Made by a program: the position numbers and the translations under genes. Below are positions 1 to 12,939 of a stretch of 64,000 nucleotides of DNA, piece by piece. A model generated the notes under the pieces. It did not search any database. It saw only the letters and a list, made by a program, of their open reading frames with translations, and was not told the DNA's origin. The stretch covers positions 17,223,435-17,287,434 of the forward strand of contig CM034389.1 of the NCBI GenBank assembly GCA_019925095.2, given 5' to 3'. Position 1 is the first letter of the stretch. Each line of letters begins with the position of its first letter. This DNA is from Dendrolimus kikuchii (Eukaryota; Arthropoda; Insecta; Lepidoptera; Lasiocampidae).

Positions 1-17
1 AGGAAAGAAGGGGGAAG

Positions 18-227
18 ATGTTTGGCCATTTGTTACGACATGACACCTTTTTATGCACGTTAATCGAAGGCAAAGGGGAAGCAAGCAGAGGGAAGGGAAG
101 ACTAAGGCGAGCATTCATGGATCAAATAAAAGAAAAAGTGGGTATCGTGTCTTACATAGAAATAACACAACTGGCCCATAATAGAGAAGATTGGAGGAGG
201 CTCCACCGACAAGAGCATAGCTCTTAA
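18..227 (+). pseudogene. LINE reverse-transcriptase C-terminal remnant (RTE-like)
   Basis: A 69-codon open stretch reads GHLLRHD, then IEGKGEASRGKGRLR, then EDWRRLHRQE before a TAA stop. This order (GHxLRHD, IEGK, a basic G-rich run, NREDWRxLHRQ) is the usual C-terminal tail of lepidopteran non-LTR endonuclease/reverse-transcriptase polyproteins. Only the tail is inside the window; the rest would lie to the left or be truncated. Clade assignment to RTE is from memory of the motif and is less sure than the LINE call. Confidence 0.7.
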
Positions 228-1419
228 ATGATAGATAAATACAAATTGTGGGAGACTAAATTGAAAAGTTTATCATTTATTTTATTCGTTTCACAAATAT
301 TATACTTGAAACAAGTGGCCCCGTAACCTACATAGTGTGCCTGAACCGAAACGAAACTAAAGTTATTCGGGCCCAGCGCCCATTCCGTTGTAGACGTGTC
401 TTAACTATTTACACAGTTGTGAGGAAGCACATCGGACGCATATTTATGCATAGACAGCTATGGCTCCACAAACTAAATTCGAAATGATTATATCGCAGAA
501 TAAATAAATGCAGAAGTTTTAGTTAGTACTTTAGTGCTCCCGTCAAAAAACGTGAATTATTTTTAAAGTGAACGGTAAACCCTATATTAGACGGTCCATT
601 TCTGTTTTTCAATTTGGATCCAACCAAAGTAATCCATATAAACAAAAATGTGGATCATTCAATGTCATTGAATAATGTCATGTCCTTACAGCTCCTTGCC
701 TTTCAACCAAATTGAATTATTGTGCTTCTCTGTTTATTTATTTTATGAATATGACATGTAGCGTGCATGTGGTGCGTGGGGTCTGATATGCGGTCTTTAG
801 GAGTCTTCAAGTCAAATATTCGCTACTAATCATTTGCATTATGTAATCATATAAATGTATCGAATGTAGGATTACATTAAAACTATTATTTCATTGCATG
901 CGCGGATCAAAAATATTGTGTACGATATTTTAAAAGCCAATAGAACAGATTAATATAGTTTTGAATACAATGTGTAGGTATTATATAAAGAGAAATAGTT
1001 TATTTAAATCATTTTAAAATAGTGCAGTTGAATTTAGTTTGGGATAACCACAAATGTGTCAACAATTGTATACATACCTATATTATCAAACTACGAAATA
1101 AAAACGATGTTCTAGGACCCAGTTCGACTATTATTATACTAAAATAATTATCTGTGTCCACACACGGCTACACTCCCGAAAGATAATGGCCGGTTCCTGT
1201 ATCTTACTATTTATTCACTTGACTTATCATTGATAGAAATTTAATATGTATATGTACAAAGCTTTCGACAAATTGTAAATATTCGTAAGGCAAATGAACG
1301 CTTAGTTAGTTAAAGGAAGCGGCCATAAATAACTACTTGTACCAGCGAAACTTCGTACGCCTAAACATTAAATTATGTAAGGATTGTTATCACAATCGTT
1401 GGCGATATATTCATCGCTA
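228..1419. other. AT-rich noncoding stretch
   Basis: No exon-like reading frame, hairpin or recognisable repeat end was seen in this stretch. It is probably intron of DOT1 or sequence upstream of it. Confidence 0.5.
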
Positions 1420-2094
1420 TCCCTATTAATATTATAAATGCGAGAGTAACTCTGCCTGTCTGTCTGTTACGCTTTCACGGAAAAACTACTGAACCGATTT
1501 GGCTGAAACTAAGTATATATGTATATTTCAATGCCGAGGGTGGAGAAGGGATAGTTTTTCATCTCGGACACTGGGATTGATTTATCCCAGAAATTACGAT
1601 AGATTTTTTTTTGTGATTTGCCATTTTGGTCATTTTTGGTTATTTTGATAATTTTCTTCATTTTTGTCATTTATATAGTTTGCAAATAGATGACGGCGGA
1701 TAGATAAATAAAACTAGAACGGGTTGAGGTACAGTATGAAAGTTTGTATGGGAGACCAATCATTTTTCAAGTTTAAAGATATAAAAATTCATCATCTATA
1801 AAAAAAAAGTGATAGTAACGCCATCTGTGTACCTGTTAAGGTTTCACGGAAAAACTACTAGCAGTACTGGATTGACTTTGCTGTAATATTGTTTTAAATG
1901 TAGTTTTAATATCGAAAATAGACAAATACTTTTCATGTCGGGAGATGGGATAGTTTGCGATATAAACTGAATTGAATCTTCCGGGGGTAAATAGCATTAA
2001 CATAAAAATTTAATACAATGTAACCTGTATTAGCGCCTACTCTTTAAACAAGAAGTAAGTCTTTGTCCCGCGGCGCACCCGCGGAGTAAACTAG
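1420..2094 (+). mobile_element. Non-autonomous Helitron-like element
   Basis: The element starts with TCCCTATTAATATTATAAAT directly after an A. It ends with a GC hairpin (2067-2084, CCGCGG...CCGCGG type) followed six bases later by CTAG and then T. A 5' TC, a 3' hairpin plus CTRR and insertion between A and T are the hallmarks of Helitrons. The interior has the lepidopteran repeat phrase AAAACTACTGAACCGATTT. There is no coding capacity. The same family occurs inverted at 15196-16509. Confidence 0.65.
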
Positions 2095-2356
2095 TATAAT
2101 GTATGCAACTTGATTTACAAATAGCGTTAATTCAATTGATTTTAATTAAATCCTTGTGTATGTTGTTCGACTTCTTTTCGACGATTATGAAATCCCGCGG
2201 AAATATTAACAAAGGAGTTCTTGTAGGAGAACACATAAATATACATTGTACAAAACAATTCACATTTTCTACAAAAACAGAATTTTTTAATAAAAAAGTT
2301 CATTATCTTACAACCATTGTTCATTTTTAATCAATATTAAACCTGCACGTAATTTT

Positions 2357-4136
2357 TTTTACTAATATTATGAACGCGAAAGTTTGTAAGAACGTATGGG
2401 TGTATGTTTGTTACTCTTTTACGCAAAAACTACTGAATGGATTTTGATGAAACTTTACAACAATATAGCTTACACATCAGAATAACACATATGCTATAAT
2501 TTATAATAGTAGGGGAAGAGCCGAAGATGCTAAATGTGGATTACTCGAGCGTCGCGGGGACCTTTTGGGATTGTGAAGATTAGATGGTAAAAAGAACAAA
2601 AGGTATATATAATTAATGCCCTTTCACTGGTGGGGGGAGAGTGTACAGGTTTTCAAAAATGTAAAAAAAAGAGTCGCACAGAAATACTCAAGCGCGTCAG
2701 ATATTAACAATGTATGCACTCGCATGTGTTTCTGATAACGGAGAAATATTAATCTGCCGGTTTGCATGGTGGGGGTGGCCGTACGAAGGGGTCGAAATGG
2801 GGAAAAAATATTCGAGCTCGTCGGATATTCAAAAGGGATGTTAAGTAAACGCTAAAGGAACACCTAAACAAAAAACTGACGATTTCGACGCGACCAAGTT
2901 ATGGCCGATTTTTGCAAATGCAGAAAAAAACGTAACATTGAAATACTCGAGCGCGTCAGATTAATATACAGACGGTTCAGCTTGATGTCCTTGTCGTGTT
3001 GACCCATAAGGACAATTATGTGCAGGAATTTCCTTAATCTGACGGTTTGAAAAATAAAAATCATTTATTACTGAATGTAACAAATACAATTAGCAGAAAA
3101 TAATATAATATGTATATTTAGAAGGAAATGGTGTAATTAAAAAAATACGTTTTTTTTTTAAATTTTCATCAGTGAAATAATCTTCATAATAAATGTCGAG
3201 ATTTGGTCGTTTTCATCTACATCTTACGTATCTGCAACAAGACATGGTTATGATACTTAGCAATCTATTACTTATTTCATGATATTACAGTATTTAAAAA
3301 AAAAAACCTAATTCTGGAGCATCTCCTAAAATATCAGGTGCTATGACATAACATCTTTATACACTTCTGGTAGTTGATTACCAATGAATCAAGTCATCTC
3401 CAGTTTTCCATCCACATTTGTTGTGGAAATACATAGTTCTCAGCAGCTGCACGCACCACACTTTATTGGTGATTTTAACTACTTCGGCTTGTGGAAATCG
3501 ACAGATTACATTATTCCCGTGATACTTGAATGATTTCTTAAAAAAAAAAATGACCGCGCTCAAGAATGTCCAGGTGACTTTTTTTTGCAACTTTGTGACT
3601 CTCCTATATCCTTATGTCACGTGCAAGTTGTCAGATTATTGAAATGTAGACTTTTCTACATGTAATTAAGTGATCTTGTCTTAATCTGACGCGCTTGAGT
3701 TTTTTAACGACCGATTTTTTTTTACTATTCTGATCGGTTGCCCTAAACGTAGGACCCTATATGAAGGGTTCATATATGGTGGGGGTACATAATAGGGTGC
3801 AAGGTTCCTCCCCTTATGTTATTCTACCACGCTCAAGTAAATCCCAAAATCCCCGCTTGGCCTCCCCTACTGTAAATATATATAGTGTAGACTGGGCGTA
3901 ACTACGTTCTAAGTCTCAGCCTTTCCTTCATAAAAAGCGCGGGGCACATGGGAGGAGGGTGGTTTTAGTGGGTAGTGGGTGTTGCCCGTGCAACTTGTCT
4001 GAGTCTCCACACAAGCTGGCTTGATTAGTGTTCGGACTGCCCCTTATCAAAGGGGAAAGCCTTCATGATCAACTATGGTCTAATCCCTTGCAAAGGATCC
4101 AGTATTGTGCGTAAATAGCATTTCCCCCGCCTTAAA

Positions 4137-4214
<78 letters not shown>

Positions 4215-4277
4215 TGAATTATCCAAAATATAACGATTTTCCATCACCACGCGGGTGAGACCGCGGGGCGCAGCTAG
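2357..4277 (+). mobile_element. Large composite Helitron-like element
   Basis: The left end resembles other elements here (ACTAATATTATGAACGCG followed by the AAAACTACTGAATGGATTTTG phrase). The right end is a GC-rich hairpin at about 4250-4270 followed by CTAG at 4274-4277 and T. The middle carries four scattered copies of a CTCGAGCGCGTCAGATTAA-like motif (near 2685, 2811, 2945 and, inverted, 3683), and an (AT)n run. It has no coding frame. It may be several elements nested in one another. Confidence 0.4.
4142..4211. repeat. (AT)n microsatellite
   Basis: About 70 bases of uninterrupted TA dinucleotides just inside the right end of the Helitron-like element. Confidence 0.95.
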
Positions 4278-4319
4278 TTTTTTTTTATGAAACTAAATCA
4301 AACGTCGGCCTCATCAAAT

Positions 4320-4500
4320 AAACAACTGACTAGTCCTTCAAATTTCCCTTATGTAGACCCAGTAGTTTGCGAGAAAAATATTGTGACAAATGTATGTCAC
4401 AGTATTCTGTGTCGTATATCTATGTATATAGAGGGATCGTGACGTGAGGGTCAGTTAAGGGTTCCGTTTTTGCCAAAATAGGTGCAGAAGCCTAAAAATG
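4320..4500. repeat. Interspersed repeat related to 6880-7080
   Basis: Shares with 6880-7080 the ordered phrases 'TAGACCC.GTAGTTT', 'GTGACA' and 'TTTTTGCCA', all AT-rich and noncoding. It looks like an old 3'-UTR-type LINE fragment. The class is inferred. Confidence 0.35.
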
Positions 4501-5297
4501 TATATATGTGTTTACTGTACAGACAGTACTGTAACGATACTACAACACTCTCCCCCCACCCGAAATATAGGAACCACCCTATATCCGTTCACCTAAAAAT
4601 GGGAAGACCCGAACGTTAAATACTGTTACTGCTATTATGTAAATATGATTTTACCGGTTTATAGTAATTTCATATCGAAAGGCGTTTAGGTTTAACGTTG
4701 CATTTTTACGAAGGTCATACCCAAAAATGTAACTATTAATAAAATTTCATATTAGCTATGTTTTTATAGCAGAACCCTCCAAGCTCGAATTCAACTCGAG
4801 CATGGCCACTTGCAATTTATTAATTGAAAAACAATATATCCTACAGACCGCTCGAAAGATTTAAATTTTCGAGCGATAAAAACGTAGACTGATACAGACA
4901 ATACATTTAAACCATAATACATATTCATTATTACACTATTGTGTTAAAATGTCCGCGTTGATAAAACATTGTTGCTTTGGTTTTTTTCTTTTAAAGCAAA
5001 TGCACACCTGTTTCGTGCTTTATCGGAAATAATAAAAGAACAGGTCCTACAAGTCCTTTTTATCGTATCGTTAGGATCACGGGAGCCTTCACTGTGACCT
5101 CTTTTTGTCCGATCGAGCGCTCAGTCGTGCGTGCCCTTGATATTGACCCAATACTTGCTTGATTTATTTATACATATAATAAATATATTCGCTCTCGCAG
5201 TGTACATAATTCTCTTATAAATAAGTACATCAGACATAGTACATTAGAAGCATTTCTGAATGACTATTTAAATATTATCTGATAATTTTACAAGATT

Positions 5298-5880
5298 TTG
5301 ATCTTCTATTTTTCTTTCACCATATCCCAATTATTTGGGGTCGGCACAATATGTCTTTTCCTTCCACACTCCTCTATTCTGACATACCTACATCTTCTGC
5401 CACACCACAAATCATTATATCATCTTTCACACAATCCAGCCATCTCTTTTTTGGTCTATCTTTACATTTGGTACCTATCCATCTTCTAGTTTAACATTCT
5501 TTTTGTCACGTGACTTTCATCCCTCTTTATTATATGCCCATATCACCTTAATCTTCTTCTTCTCAATTTTTCAGTCACGGGTGCAACTATCAAAGATCCT
5601 CTTATGTACTCATTTCTCAATTATCTATTCTTGTGACACCACACATCCATCTCAACTGAGTGGAGACGTTTGAGGTTTATCACTTTAGTGGCCCAACATT
5701 CGGACCCGTATAGCATGACTGCTTGTATGACAGATTTATATATTTGACCTTTCAGTTTTAGTGGCATTAGTTTGTCGCACGTCACACCGGTTACCTGGCT
5801 CCACTTTAGGCATACTACATTTATTCTTTTCCTTACATCCTTCTCGTATATCTTTTACGTTATTAAATTAAATACAAAGG
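5298..5880 (-). pseudogene. RTE-like LINE reverse-transcriptase C-terminal remnant
   Basis: Read on the minus strand, the block gives IYKSVIQAVMLYGSECWATK, then LHSVEMDVW, then further on KKRWLDCVKDDI. These match the 'LYGSECW', 'EMRMLRW' and 'RPKKRWLDCVKDD' blocks at the end of RTE-like reverse transcriptases. Stops and frameshifts interrupt it, so it is a dead copy. It lies upstream of the first recognised DOT1 exon. Confidence 0.7.
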
Positions 5881-6274
5881 TAGTGGAGTTTATAATTTAA
5901 TTGTGTTTGTTGGTCTGTAAATGTTTGGCTTTAATTATAAGATTTTAAAATTGTTACGATCTGGAGCAAAATTTTCATATTAAATTCTAATTCAAATGTT
6001 TTTATTCAAAATAAGTTCCACTGGAGAATACTTTTTGAAGGTCATACATATAAGTTAAAATTTAATTATACTTCCTATTCTATGCACACCGCTTCACAAC
6101 GTGTTATTGCTGTTAACGAGTAACTGCAAGAAACTCTCCAGCAACACGTCTAGCTAAAAAATAATTTTCTTTATATTTTGACAACAGTTATAATAGATAA
6201 TTAACAATCGTATCTAAACTGTGTTTGTATCACAATTATTATTTTCTTATGAATTCTAAGGTAACGTTTTTATA

Positions 6275-6435
6275 TTAGGGCCGATTTTTCAATCATCAGA
6301 TATGTTATTAGTCGAATAAATTAACCTAAAAATTAAAGAATACGAGTGTTTTATTCATGCAACTGTCATTTTGGATTTTCCCATGTTGTATTTTATTCTA
6401 TGAATAACTTTTATCTGGTAATTGAAAACTCTTAG
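6275..6435. mobile_element. MITE with GGGCCGATTTTTCAAT terminus
   Basis: The left end is TTAGGGCCGATTTTTCAATC. The right end (GGTAATTGAAAACTC) is a decayed reverse complement of it. A second, left-truncated copy at 9740-9815 ends in a perfect ATTGAAAAATCGGCCC, which confirms the terminal inverted repeat. Confidence 0.55.
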
Positions 6436-6786
6436 ACGCTTAGACACATTAATTTTAAAAAATGTGGTTGTAAATATTATTTATAGTATGTTTTGTCAGA
6501 TTTGTCCGAGTGTTTAGTTTGTTTCTATTATTAATAAATTAGATAATTATTGCTTATCAGTTCGCGCACAACGAAGGGTGCGTAGAGGTGACAAACGACT
6601 GCTTGTTTTCTTTTGGCAACAGGACCATAAAAATAATTCAATCGAAAATAACGGCTACTCGAAATTGCCTCAAAATTTTGAGGGTGTACGAGCCAAAAGG
6701 ACCCTGGATTCGGATTCAGCGCATAGAAATACATGTAGGCAAGTGGGTCTAGTCAAATGTAGAAATCACTTTCTTCTTTTTGTGTG

Positions 6787-6840
6787 CAGGTGTGTTATTA
6801 AGAAACATCTTTGTTTTTTTAGATCTGATTAACGATACCC
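6787..6840. repeat. Half-copy of the 26538-26628 fold-back
   Basis: The phrase ATTAAGAAACATCTTTGTTT followed by AGATCTGATTAACGATACC matches one arm of the fold-back near 26.55 kb. Only one arm is present. Confidence 0.45.
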
Positions 6841-7259
6841 AACACGACGATATACACTGAAAGAAATTCAACCCCTACATAGCTACACGTATGGCGCCCA
6901 CCTGTAATCTTTTCGCGAACTCAATTTGTCTTTTTAGCAATACAGGCTACACTTTTCTGTAAAACATCCTTTTAGACCCCGTAGTTTCTGAAAAGAATTA
7001 CTGTGACATACACAGGCAGATGAACGGCTGAACATGAGGGTTTTCATTTTTGCCATAATGGTGGCGGAGATCTAGTAAGCTGTAACGGATGAGTAACTAA
7101 GGCATCGTCTTTATTTTTAATAATGTAAGTTCCAGTCTTGATACGGAAATACATGGTTTAATAATTTTTCTGCGCATGTGTGCATATTGTTGCAATTAAT
7201 CTAGAAACGCACTGAGCGCATTCTATTATTCTTAATTTTTTAACACCGCACGCGCCGTG

Positions 7260-7277
7260 TATATATATATATATATA
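7260..7277. repeat. Short (TA)n microsatellite
   Basis: About nine TA dinucleotides. Nothing else notable nearby. Confidence 0.8.
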
Positions 7278-8157
7278 GAGCAACAAGCCGCCACGATTGG
7301 CAGCCGCCGCCAGTGAGGTTGTCGCGACACACACGCGGTCAGCGTTTTCTTCTTCCGCATAACTTGTATACAAGCACAACATATTCTTAATGTTTATTTA
7401 AAAGCAATACCTATGGTCAACTGACGAATCTAGGCAGCTTCATTGGCCGCCTGGTCGCCTAGAAAATAGCGTAAAATAACCTCTACATTGATATTACAGA
7501 TATATGAAACTCGCCAAACTTCGATCGTCAAACGTGGCGAGTATACCATCCTTTACTTTGACCGGGTAGCCTTGAATCCAGCTTTTGGATGTTTGTGAGC
7601 TGTTATTACATTAAATTAAAACTATTATTCTTTATAAAAAAATGTTTTAACTGTCTTTAGCATTAGTGAATACACATGAAATAATTGTTTCATAATTATT
7701 TTTTTAAAACTTATCCAGTTCATTAGGCAGGGTTTACTCTGTTCAGAGCATACTCTCTCGATGTATACTTCGCACCTTTGGACAAATTACAGTAATAAAA
7801 CGCTAAGAACCAATAGGGTTCAGTTTAATGATGCATTCCGGATTCTAATGCGCCTGACTTTTTCGCTGTAATGAAAACCCGAATTCTTCCTTTTAAACAA
7901 GAATTAGACACTAATAATAATATTTTGAAGGTCGTCTCGCTAAGTCTGGAGGATACTATGTTCACGAAAGCTGTCTGAACACTTAAATCAGAATAAGAAA
8001 TTACGCTAATTTATTTTGTGAATTTGTAGTTTTAAGTAAATTTGCAAATTTAAGTATATACATAATTATCTTCCATAATATGTTATAAATCGTAAATCGG
8101 TCTATTACCTGAAATAAATAGTATTATAATCGTGAAAAATAGGGTATGAGAATCTGA

Positions 8158-8382
<225 letters not shown>

Positions 8383-8826
8383 TAACATCATTTAAGCGCT
8401 TAATGAACCTTTATGTATAGATAAATAGCATGTATTTTTGGATGTATATAAAAATAGATGTACTTAACGAAAACTGTACGAAATACCAGGAACCTAGCAT
8501 GTGGAGATCCATATTTCCTACTTCTACGAAAAGTTAGCGTGATAACACTGTGTATTATTATTAATATTTTAAGTGGTAAGAGGCTAATTAATTCATGTTA
8601 TTATTTGTGGCCATATTTTTATACTAATTTAAAAGCGACTTAATTTGTTTATATTTATCATATTTACGGCCTTGAATCTGAACCTCATTAAATTTGCTCT
8701 AGGTATTTAAAAACCCGCAAATGAGTAATGCTCGCACTTTGCATACCGAAATATACGAGAACTTCCTCACGACTGGATACTAGGCTGAAATTTTCGCCGG
8801 CAACGTTACAGATAAACACATAATAT

Positions 8827-9298
8827 TGTTACGAGTTGCAGGACTCGAATTAAAATGCCGTTAGAATTACTATAGAATTTATTAGAACTATACAAACACC
8901 TATAACACAGGTACAGTTATAACTGGACACAACCAGTGCAAACGTAATGCACGATTCAATAACACGCGCAAAGTCCGTCACTAAATAGATTACCGAATGT
9001 ACACAGGTCTTATATCGCTTGTGGTTATCGCTAGATTGTAGATCCCTCCATTGGGCCATTGCTTTATACTGCACCGATACAATATGACTGCCTATGCTGC
9101 TATATAATTTCTTAGAATCAGCTCGACACACCTGGTTAATGACTGCGATAAAAGGTTACAATACATAATGGGCTGTTTTCTAATTGCAAATTTTAAACAT
9201 AAAGTAAACAAAAAATTTCCAAATGCGGAAAGGTAATAAAGTGTGCTTTTATGGTATGCAGGTGTGAATCTGCTTTTGTCGGCGTGTAAGTCGTAACA
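8827..9298 (-). mobile_element. Solo LTR (TGTTACGA...TCGTAACA)
   Basis: The 472-bp block is bounded by TGTTACGA and TCGTAACA, the short inverted ends of an LTR, with ATAT on both sides as a likely 4-bp target duplication. Read on the minus strand, its first 90 bases match the LTR at 28400-28933 (TGTTACRACTTA, then AAAAGCACA.TTTATT). Both copies also share the end sequence around AACGGCATTTTAATTCGAGT. There are no internal genes, so it is a solo LTR. A Ty3/gypsy origin is only a guess. Confidence 0.8.
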
Positions 9299-9739
9299 AT
9301 ATAGTAATATTAGGGAACAATGTATTTCAATTCAACAAATAAAATTTATTTCAAAATAATTGATGCGACACTATAGATAGTAATCCATAATATTCAATTA
9401 CAAACTTGTAATCACTTATCAGTATGGTGACTAAAGACGCAAAGTAAATTTGCTAATTCAATGTATCGATAGGATTAATCTTGCTCACTTATGAAATGTC
9501 ACTGATCTTTCAAATAACCTACAACTATACTTTCTATGACAGCATAAAGCAATTATTGTGAAAAAATACATTGCCCAACGCCGTTCGTTCATTAGAGATT
9601 GATTAACAATTTAAAGATTTCTTAAAGAAGTTACTCATAGTGCTTAAGGCACGTTAAAGTAAGAGCAACTTACAATCAATAGAACACACTAAATCACAAA
9701 TGAACCTTCACGACGAGAAACATGCTCACTGGTTACTAC

Positions 9740-9815
9740 TAACATTTTTGATTTTCCCATTTTGTTTGTTATTCCATAGAATAACTTTTCCCTGGTAATT
9801 GAAAAATCGGCCCTT
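9740..9815. mobile_element. Truncated MITE copy
   Basis: Matches the right half of the MITE at 6275-6435 (CATTTT.GATTTTCCCAT, ATAGAATAACTTTT, CTGGTAATTGAAAA) and ends with the intact terminal ATCGGCCCTTAG. Confidence 0.55.
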
Positions 9816-10042
9816 AGTGAGATAAGTATTAGAGCGTTTGGGCTAAAATTTTTGGCGCCAACTATTAATTGCGGTAAACTTTAATTATGTCACAGCCAAT
9901 AAAAAGGTGTTATTATTGTTAATACTCTATGAACTTTCTATTCAAATGAAATAATCTGCACGAAACGGTAACACGCGTCAATAAAGCTACAACGATGCAT
10001 CATTCGAAGGGAACGTAAAATTTCATGTATAAAAAAAAACTT

Positions 10043-10325
10043 CGTTTAAAAAAACCGACTTAAAAAACTAAAAAGTATAAAATAACTTATTTCTAAAGCT
10101 ATTTTTAATCATAATATCTTATTTTTCATATATTGTATCTAAAACATCTTGAAGTCAGTGCGAGGTAAAACAAAAATTCTATATTTTGAAAATGACTAAG
10201 CACCGACTTTAAGTTGTTTTAGATATGATATATAAAAAATAAGATATTATGATTAAAAATGCTAGAGAAATAAGTTATTTTATACTTTTTAGTTTTCTAA
10301 GTCGGTTTTTTTAAATGAAGTTTTT
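10043..10325. mobile_element. Fold-back element, arms about 120 bp
   Basis: The left arm begins CTTCGTTTAAAAAAACCGAC. The right arm ends GTCGGTTTTTTTAAATGAAG, its reverse complement with few changes. The AAAAGTATAAAATAACTTAT and ATCATAATATCTTATTTTT blocks are mirrored too. The arms are separated by about 40 bases around 10160-10200. There is no coding capacity. A further AAGTCGGTT block at 10618 suggests more of the same family. Confidence 0.75.
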
Positions 10326-10639
10326 TATATTTGTTAATTTTTAGTGTCTAGCTATGGGTAGGCCTACGAAAGGTGCCGCGTGCCTTAAAAAATATAGGTC
10401 CTAAGGACGGAACGGAATGGAAAAAAATTCACAAAAAAATGTTCATAAAATGAAAACTACTGGGCCAAACTATGTTAAATTTTTAGGAGACCAAATGGCA
10501 ACTATTCCGCACCAAACTAAAGAAGAATCACGTAAATCGAATCATAAATCTCAGAGTAATTGGTGAAAATACATTAAAAAAAAGATTCCGATGAATTGAG
10601 AACCTCCTCCTTTTTTGAAGTCGGTTAAAAAGTCAGAAA

Positions 10640-11135
10640 TCTATCTATGTCTGTATATTGAAGCTATTTATAAAAAACAACTGGAATAGACTATATAGAC
10701 GTGTAGAACACGATGCAATTTTTTAGATTTCTTGTCTGTTTGTTCGGGATTCACGTAAAAACTACTGGGCCGATTTTGATGCGGTTTTCACTGATCGACA
10801 ACAAATTCTTAGACTTAAAACTACTTTTTATTCTGGGATCCCGCGGGATTTTTTCTAGGAATGATTTAAAATGGGCCAGTTAAAAAAAATCTAATTCCAA
10901 TGTGATTTTATTACTGATCGATAGCAAATTTAATGTAATAAAATGTGTTTTATTCTTTATCCCGGGAATTTTGCCAGAAGCGGTTTAAAGTTGTTCAGAT
11001 GCATTAAAAAAAGCTTACTCCGTTTCTACTAAAACAATAGCTTACATTCTTTTTTTAAATTCTGCAATACTTTGTGCCCCGGGAATCCGCGGTAATTTCA
11101 AGTCTAGCGTGGTCGAAGTCGCGGGCATATCCTAG
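10640..11135 (+). mobile_element. Helitron-like family B copy
   Basis: Shares with copies at 27285 and 35485 the order TGTCTGTATATTGAAGCTAT, CACGTAAAAACTACTGGGCC, CCCGCGGGATTTTTTCT, and a 3' end CGCGGGCATATCCTAGT. It ends in CTAG (11132-11135) before T. It is noncoding. Confidence 0.6.
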
Positions 11136-11144
11136 TATTTGTTA

Positions 11145-11362
11145 CTAGCTGTGCCCGCGACGTCGTCCGCGTGGAATTTGCTTTCAAAACCCTCCGATTT
11201 TGAAACATTCTTCATTGGTGCTCCGCTCCTATTGGTCTTAGCGTAATGATATATAGCTTATAGCCTTCCTCGATAAATGGGCTATCCAACACTGAAAGAA
11301 TTTTTCAAATCCGACCAGTAGTTGCTGAGATTAGCGCGTTCAATCAAACAATATTAGTATAT
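11145..11362 (-). mobile_element. Helitron-like element, minus strand
   Basis: On the plus strand it opens A-CTAG-CTGTGCCCGCGACGTC, the reverse complement of a hairpin plus CTAG end. It closes near AATATTAGTATA, the reverse complement of the usual TATACTAATATT start. It contains CACTGAAAGAATTTTTCAAA, shared with the next entry. Confidence 0.6.
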
Positions 11363-11770
11363 TTGGCTACAACACTAATACTTACATTTTAAATATCGCG
11401 ATATCTTTTGAATGAAACGGCCGAATTGAATAATTCAAAAAGTTCTAGAAAGGTATTGAATGCGTCTTAAATGTGGAGTAATATATTTTGATAAGGATTA
11501 ATACCAAGGTACAAAATAAAGAGTGTTTGAAGCGACGGCATTTTAATTATTTAAAAAAACAAAAGAAAACACTTATTGTGAGATAACTACAATAGTTAGA
11601 CATGGTTACGCGATATTTTTTGTAGACGATTATATGTTCTGCAAAGTGGTAGAACATTGTTTTGTTCTATAATCAATAGTTTTCGCAGTGTAAGGATTTT
11701 TTCGGGTAATTTTTTACACCTTGGGTTACATTATTGGACTTTTAGTAAGGATCCTAAATTTTTTTGAAAA

Positions 11771-11904
11771 TATAATATAGCCTATAGCCTTCCTCGATAA
11801 ATGTACTATTCAACACTGAAAGAATTTTTCAAATCCGGCCAGCGGTTCCTGAGATTAGCGCGTTTAAACAAACAAACTCTTCAGCTTTATAATATTAGTA
11901 TAGA
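11771..11904 (-). mobile_element. 5' part of a second Helitron-like element, minus strand
   Basis: Repeats the TATAGCCTTCCTCGATAAAT and CACTGAAAGAATTTTTCAAA blocks. It ends TTATAATATTAGTATAGA then T, which on the minus strand is A then TCTATACTAATATTATAA, a clean Helitron-type 5' end. The intervening 11363-11770 is noncoding and may be internal to one larger element. Confidence 0.55.
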
Positions 11905-12368
11905 TAATATTACACGCTACTGTTATTAATTTTAGTTATGAACAGTGGCGGAATAGAAAGGTTCGCCAGTTTTCAAATTGATTTATTTAACGTTCCGCGA
12001 GCACATGTAACCTTTTCAAACTAAGTTACAGAACAGACTGTTCCACAGAAAATTATGTTTAACTGTTTGACAATAAAGTTTAAAATTACTTAGATGAAAG
12101 CTTTCTGATTTTCTATCTTGTCTAAGAAGATTGTTTAGAGATGTAAAACCTTTTTATTGGTTTTAATATTTATGAGACGCGTAGTGATTGTATCCTCTTT
12201 CTTTCTTATTGTTAATCTCAGCGTCTTGTCATTTCCAACATTACTATTATCTTTTTTCACGTTTCTATCTAAACATAAAAATAAACAAAATTAAGTGTTG
12301 TTGTAACGTCACAATAACAGATTATTACTAAATGCATATGAAAATATATACGGTACAGCTAAAGAGCC

Positions 12369-12823
12369 AGTGAAAAGCAGACATTATATATTTCATTAAA
12401 ATCTGAATTTTACCCAATGACTCTCTTAAGTTTACATGTTTGTTTACGTACATGAGGTGGGGAATAGCTAAGCACGATCACGGTAACTTTAGTAGTGCGC
12501 AGGTGTATCAGGTACAAAAATTAATTGAACTTCGAAAGTATTTCAGTAAAGTTGCCGTTTGTATATTTTTAATTATATTATTATTATAATTGAAAAATTA
12601 AAATGGCAGACGGTTACGGCGGTTGCAACATCGTGGCAGACACTCGTCAAAAAATATATTTTTTTAAGTATTTCATTATGTCTGGTATTTATATATGTTA
12701 TTCTGAACATTATTATCAGTTTATGTTTACAAAAGCAGACGTTTTTTTCCGGTTAAAACAGTTCGGCAGAGAGAGAAACAATCTACAGCTCGAGCATACT
12801 TATGCATATGAAACATATACTCG
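12369..12823 (+). repeat. 450-bp repeat, inverted partner at 16630-17085
   Basis: Begins near AAAAGCAGACATTATATATTT and contains TTTTACCCAATGACT, TGCCGTTTGTATATTTTTAA, an ATGGCAGACGGTTA block and GTTTTTTCCGGTTAAAACAG. All recur in the same order in the partner. The ATG block is open for 90 codons here but only about 16 codons in the partner, so I do not call a gene. Confidence 0.75.
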
Positions 12824-12939
12824 TAATTCATGGAGAATTGGAATCTCTGTTCTTACTTTATTCTCCATTACATAATTATGACGATAGAGTTTTTATTTCC
12901 ACTTATTCAAGGTCATTTTTAGGTCTATAGTGACGACTC

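Noticed and set aside
8850..9131. 93-residue minus-strand frame
   Set aside because: It lies wholly inside a solo LTR and has no gene-like features.
12603..12875. 90-residue frame starting MADGYGGCN
   Set aside because: The inverted partner repeat keeps only about 16 codons of it, so there is no sign of selection on the protein.
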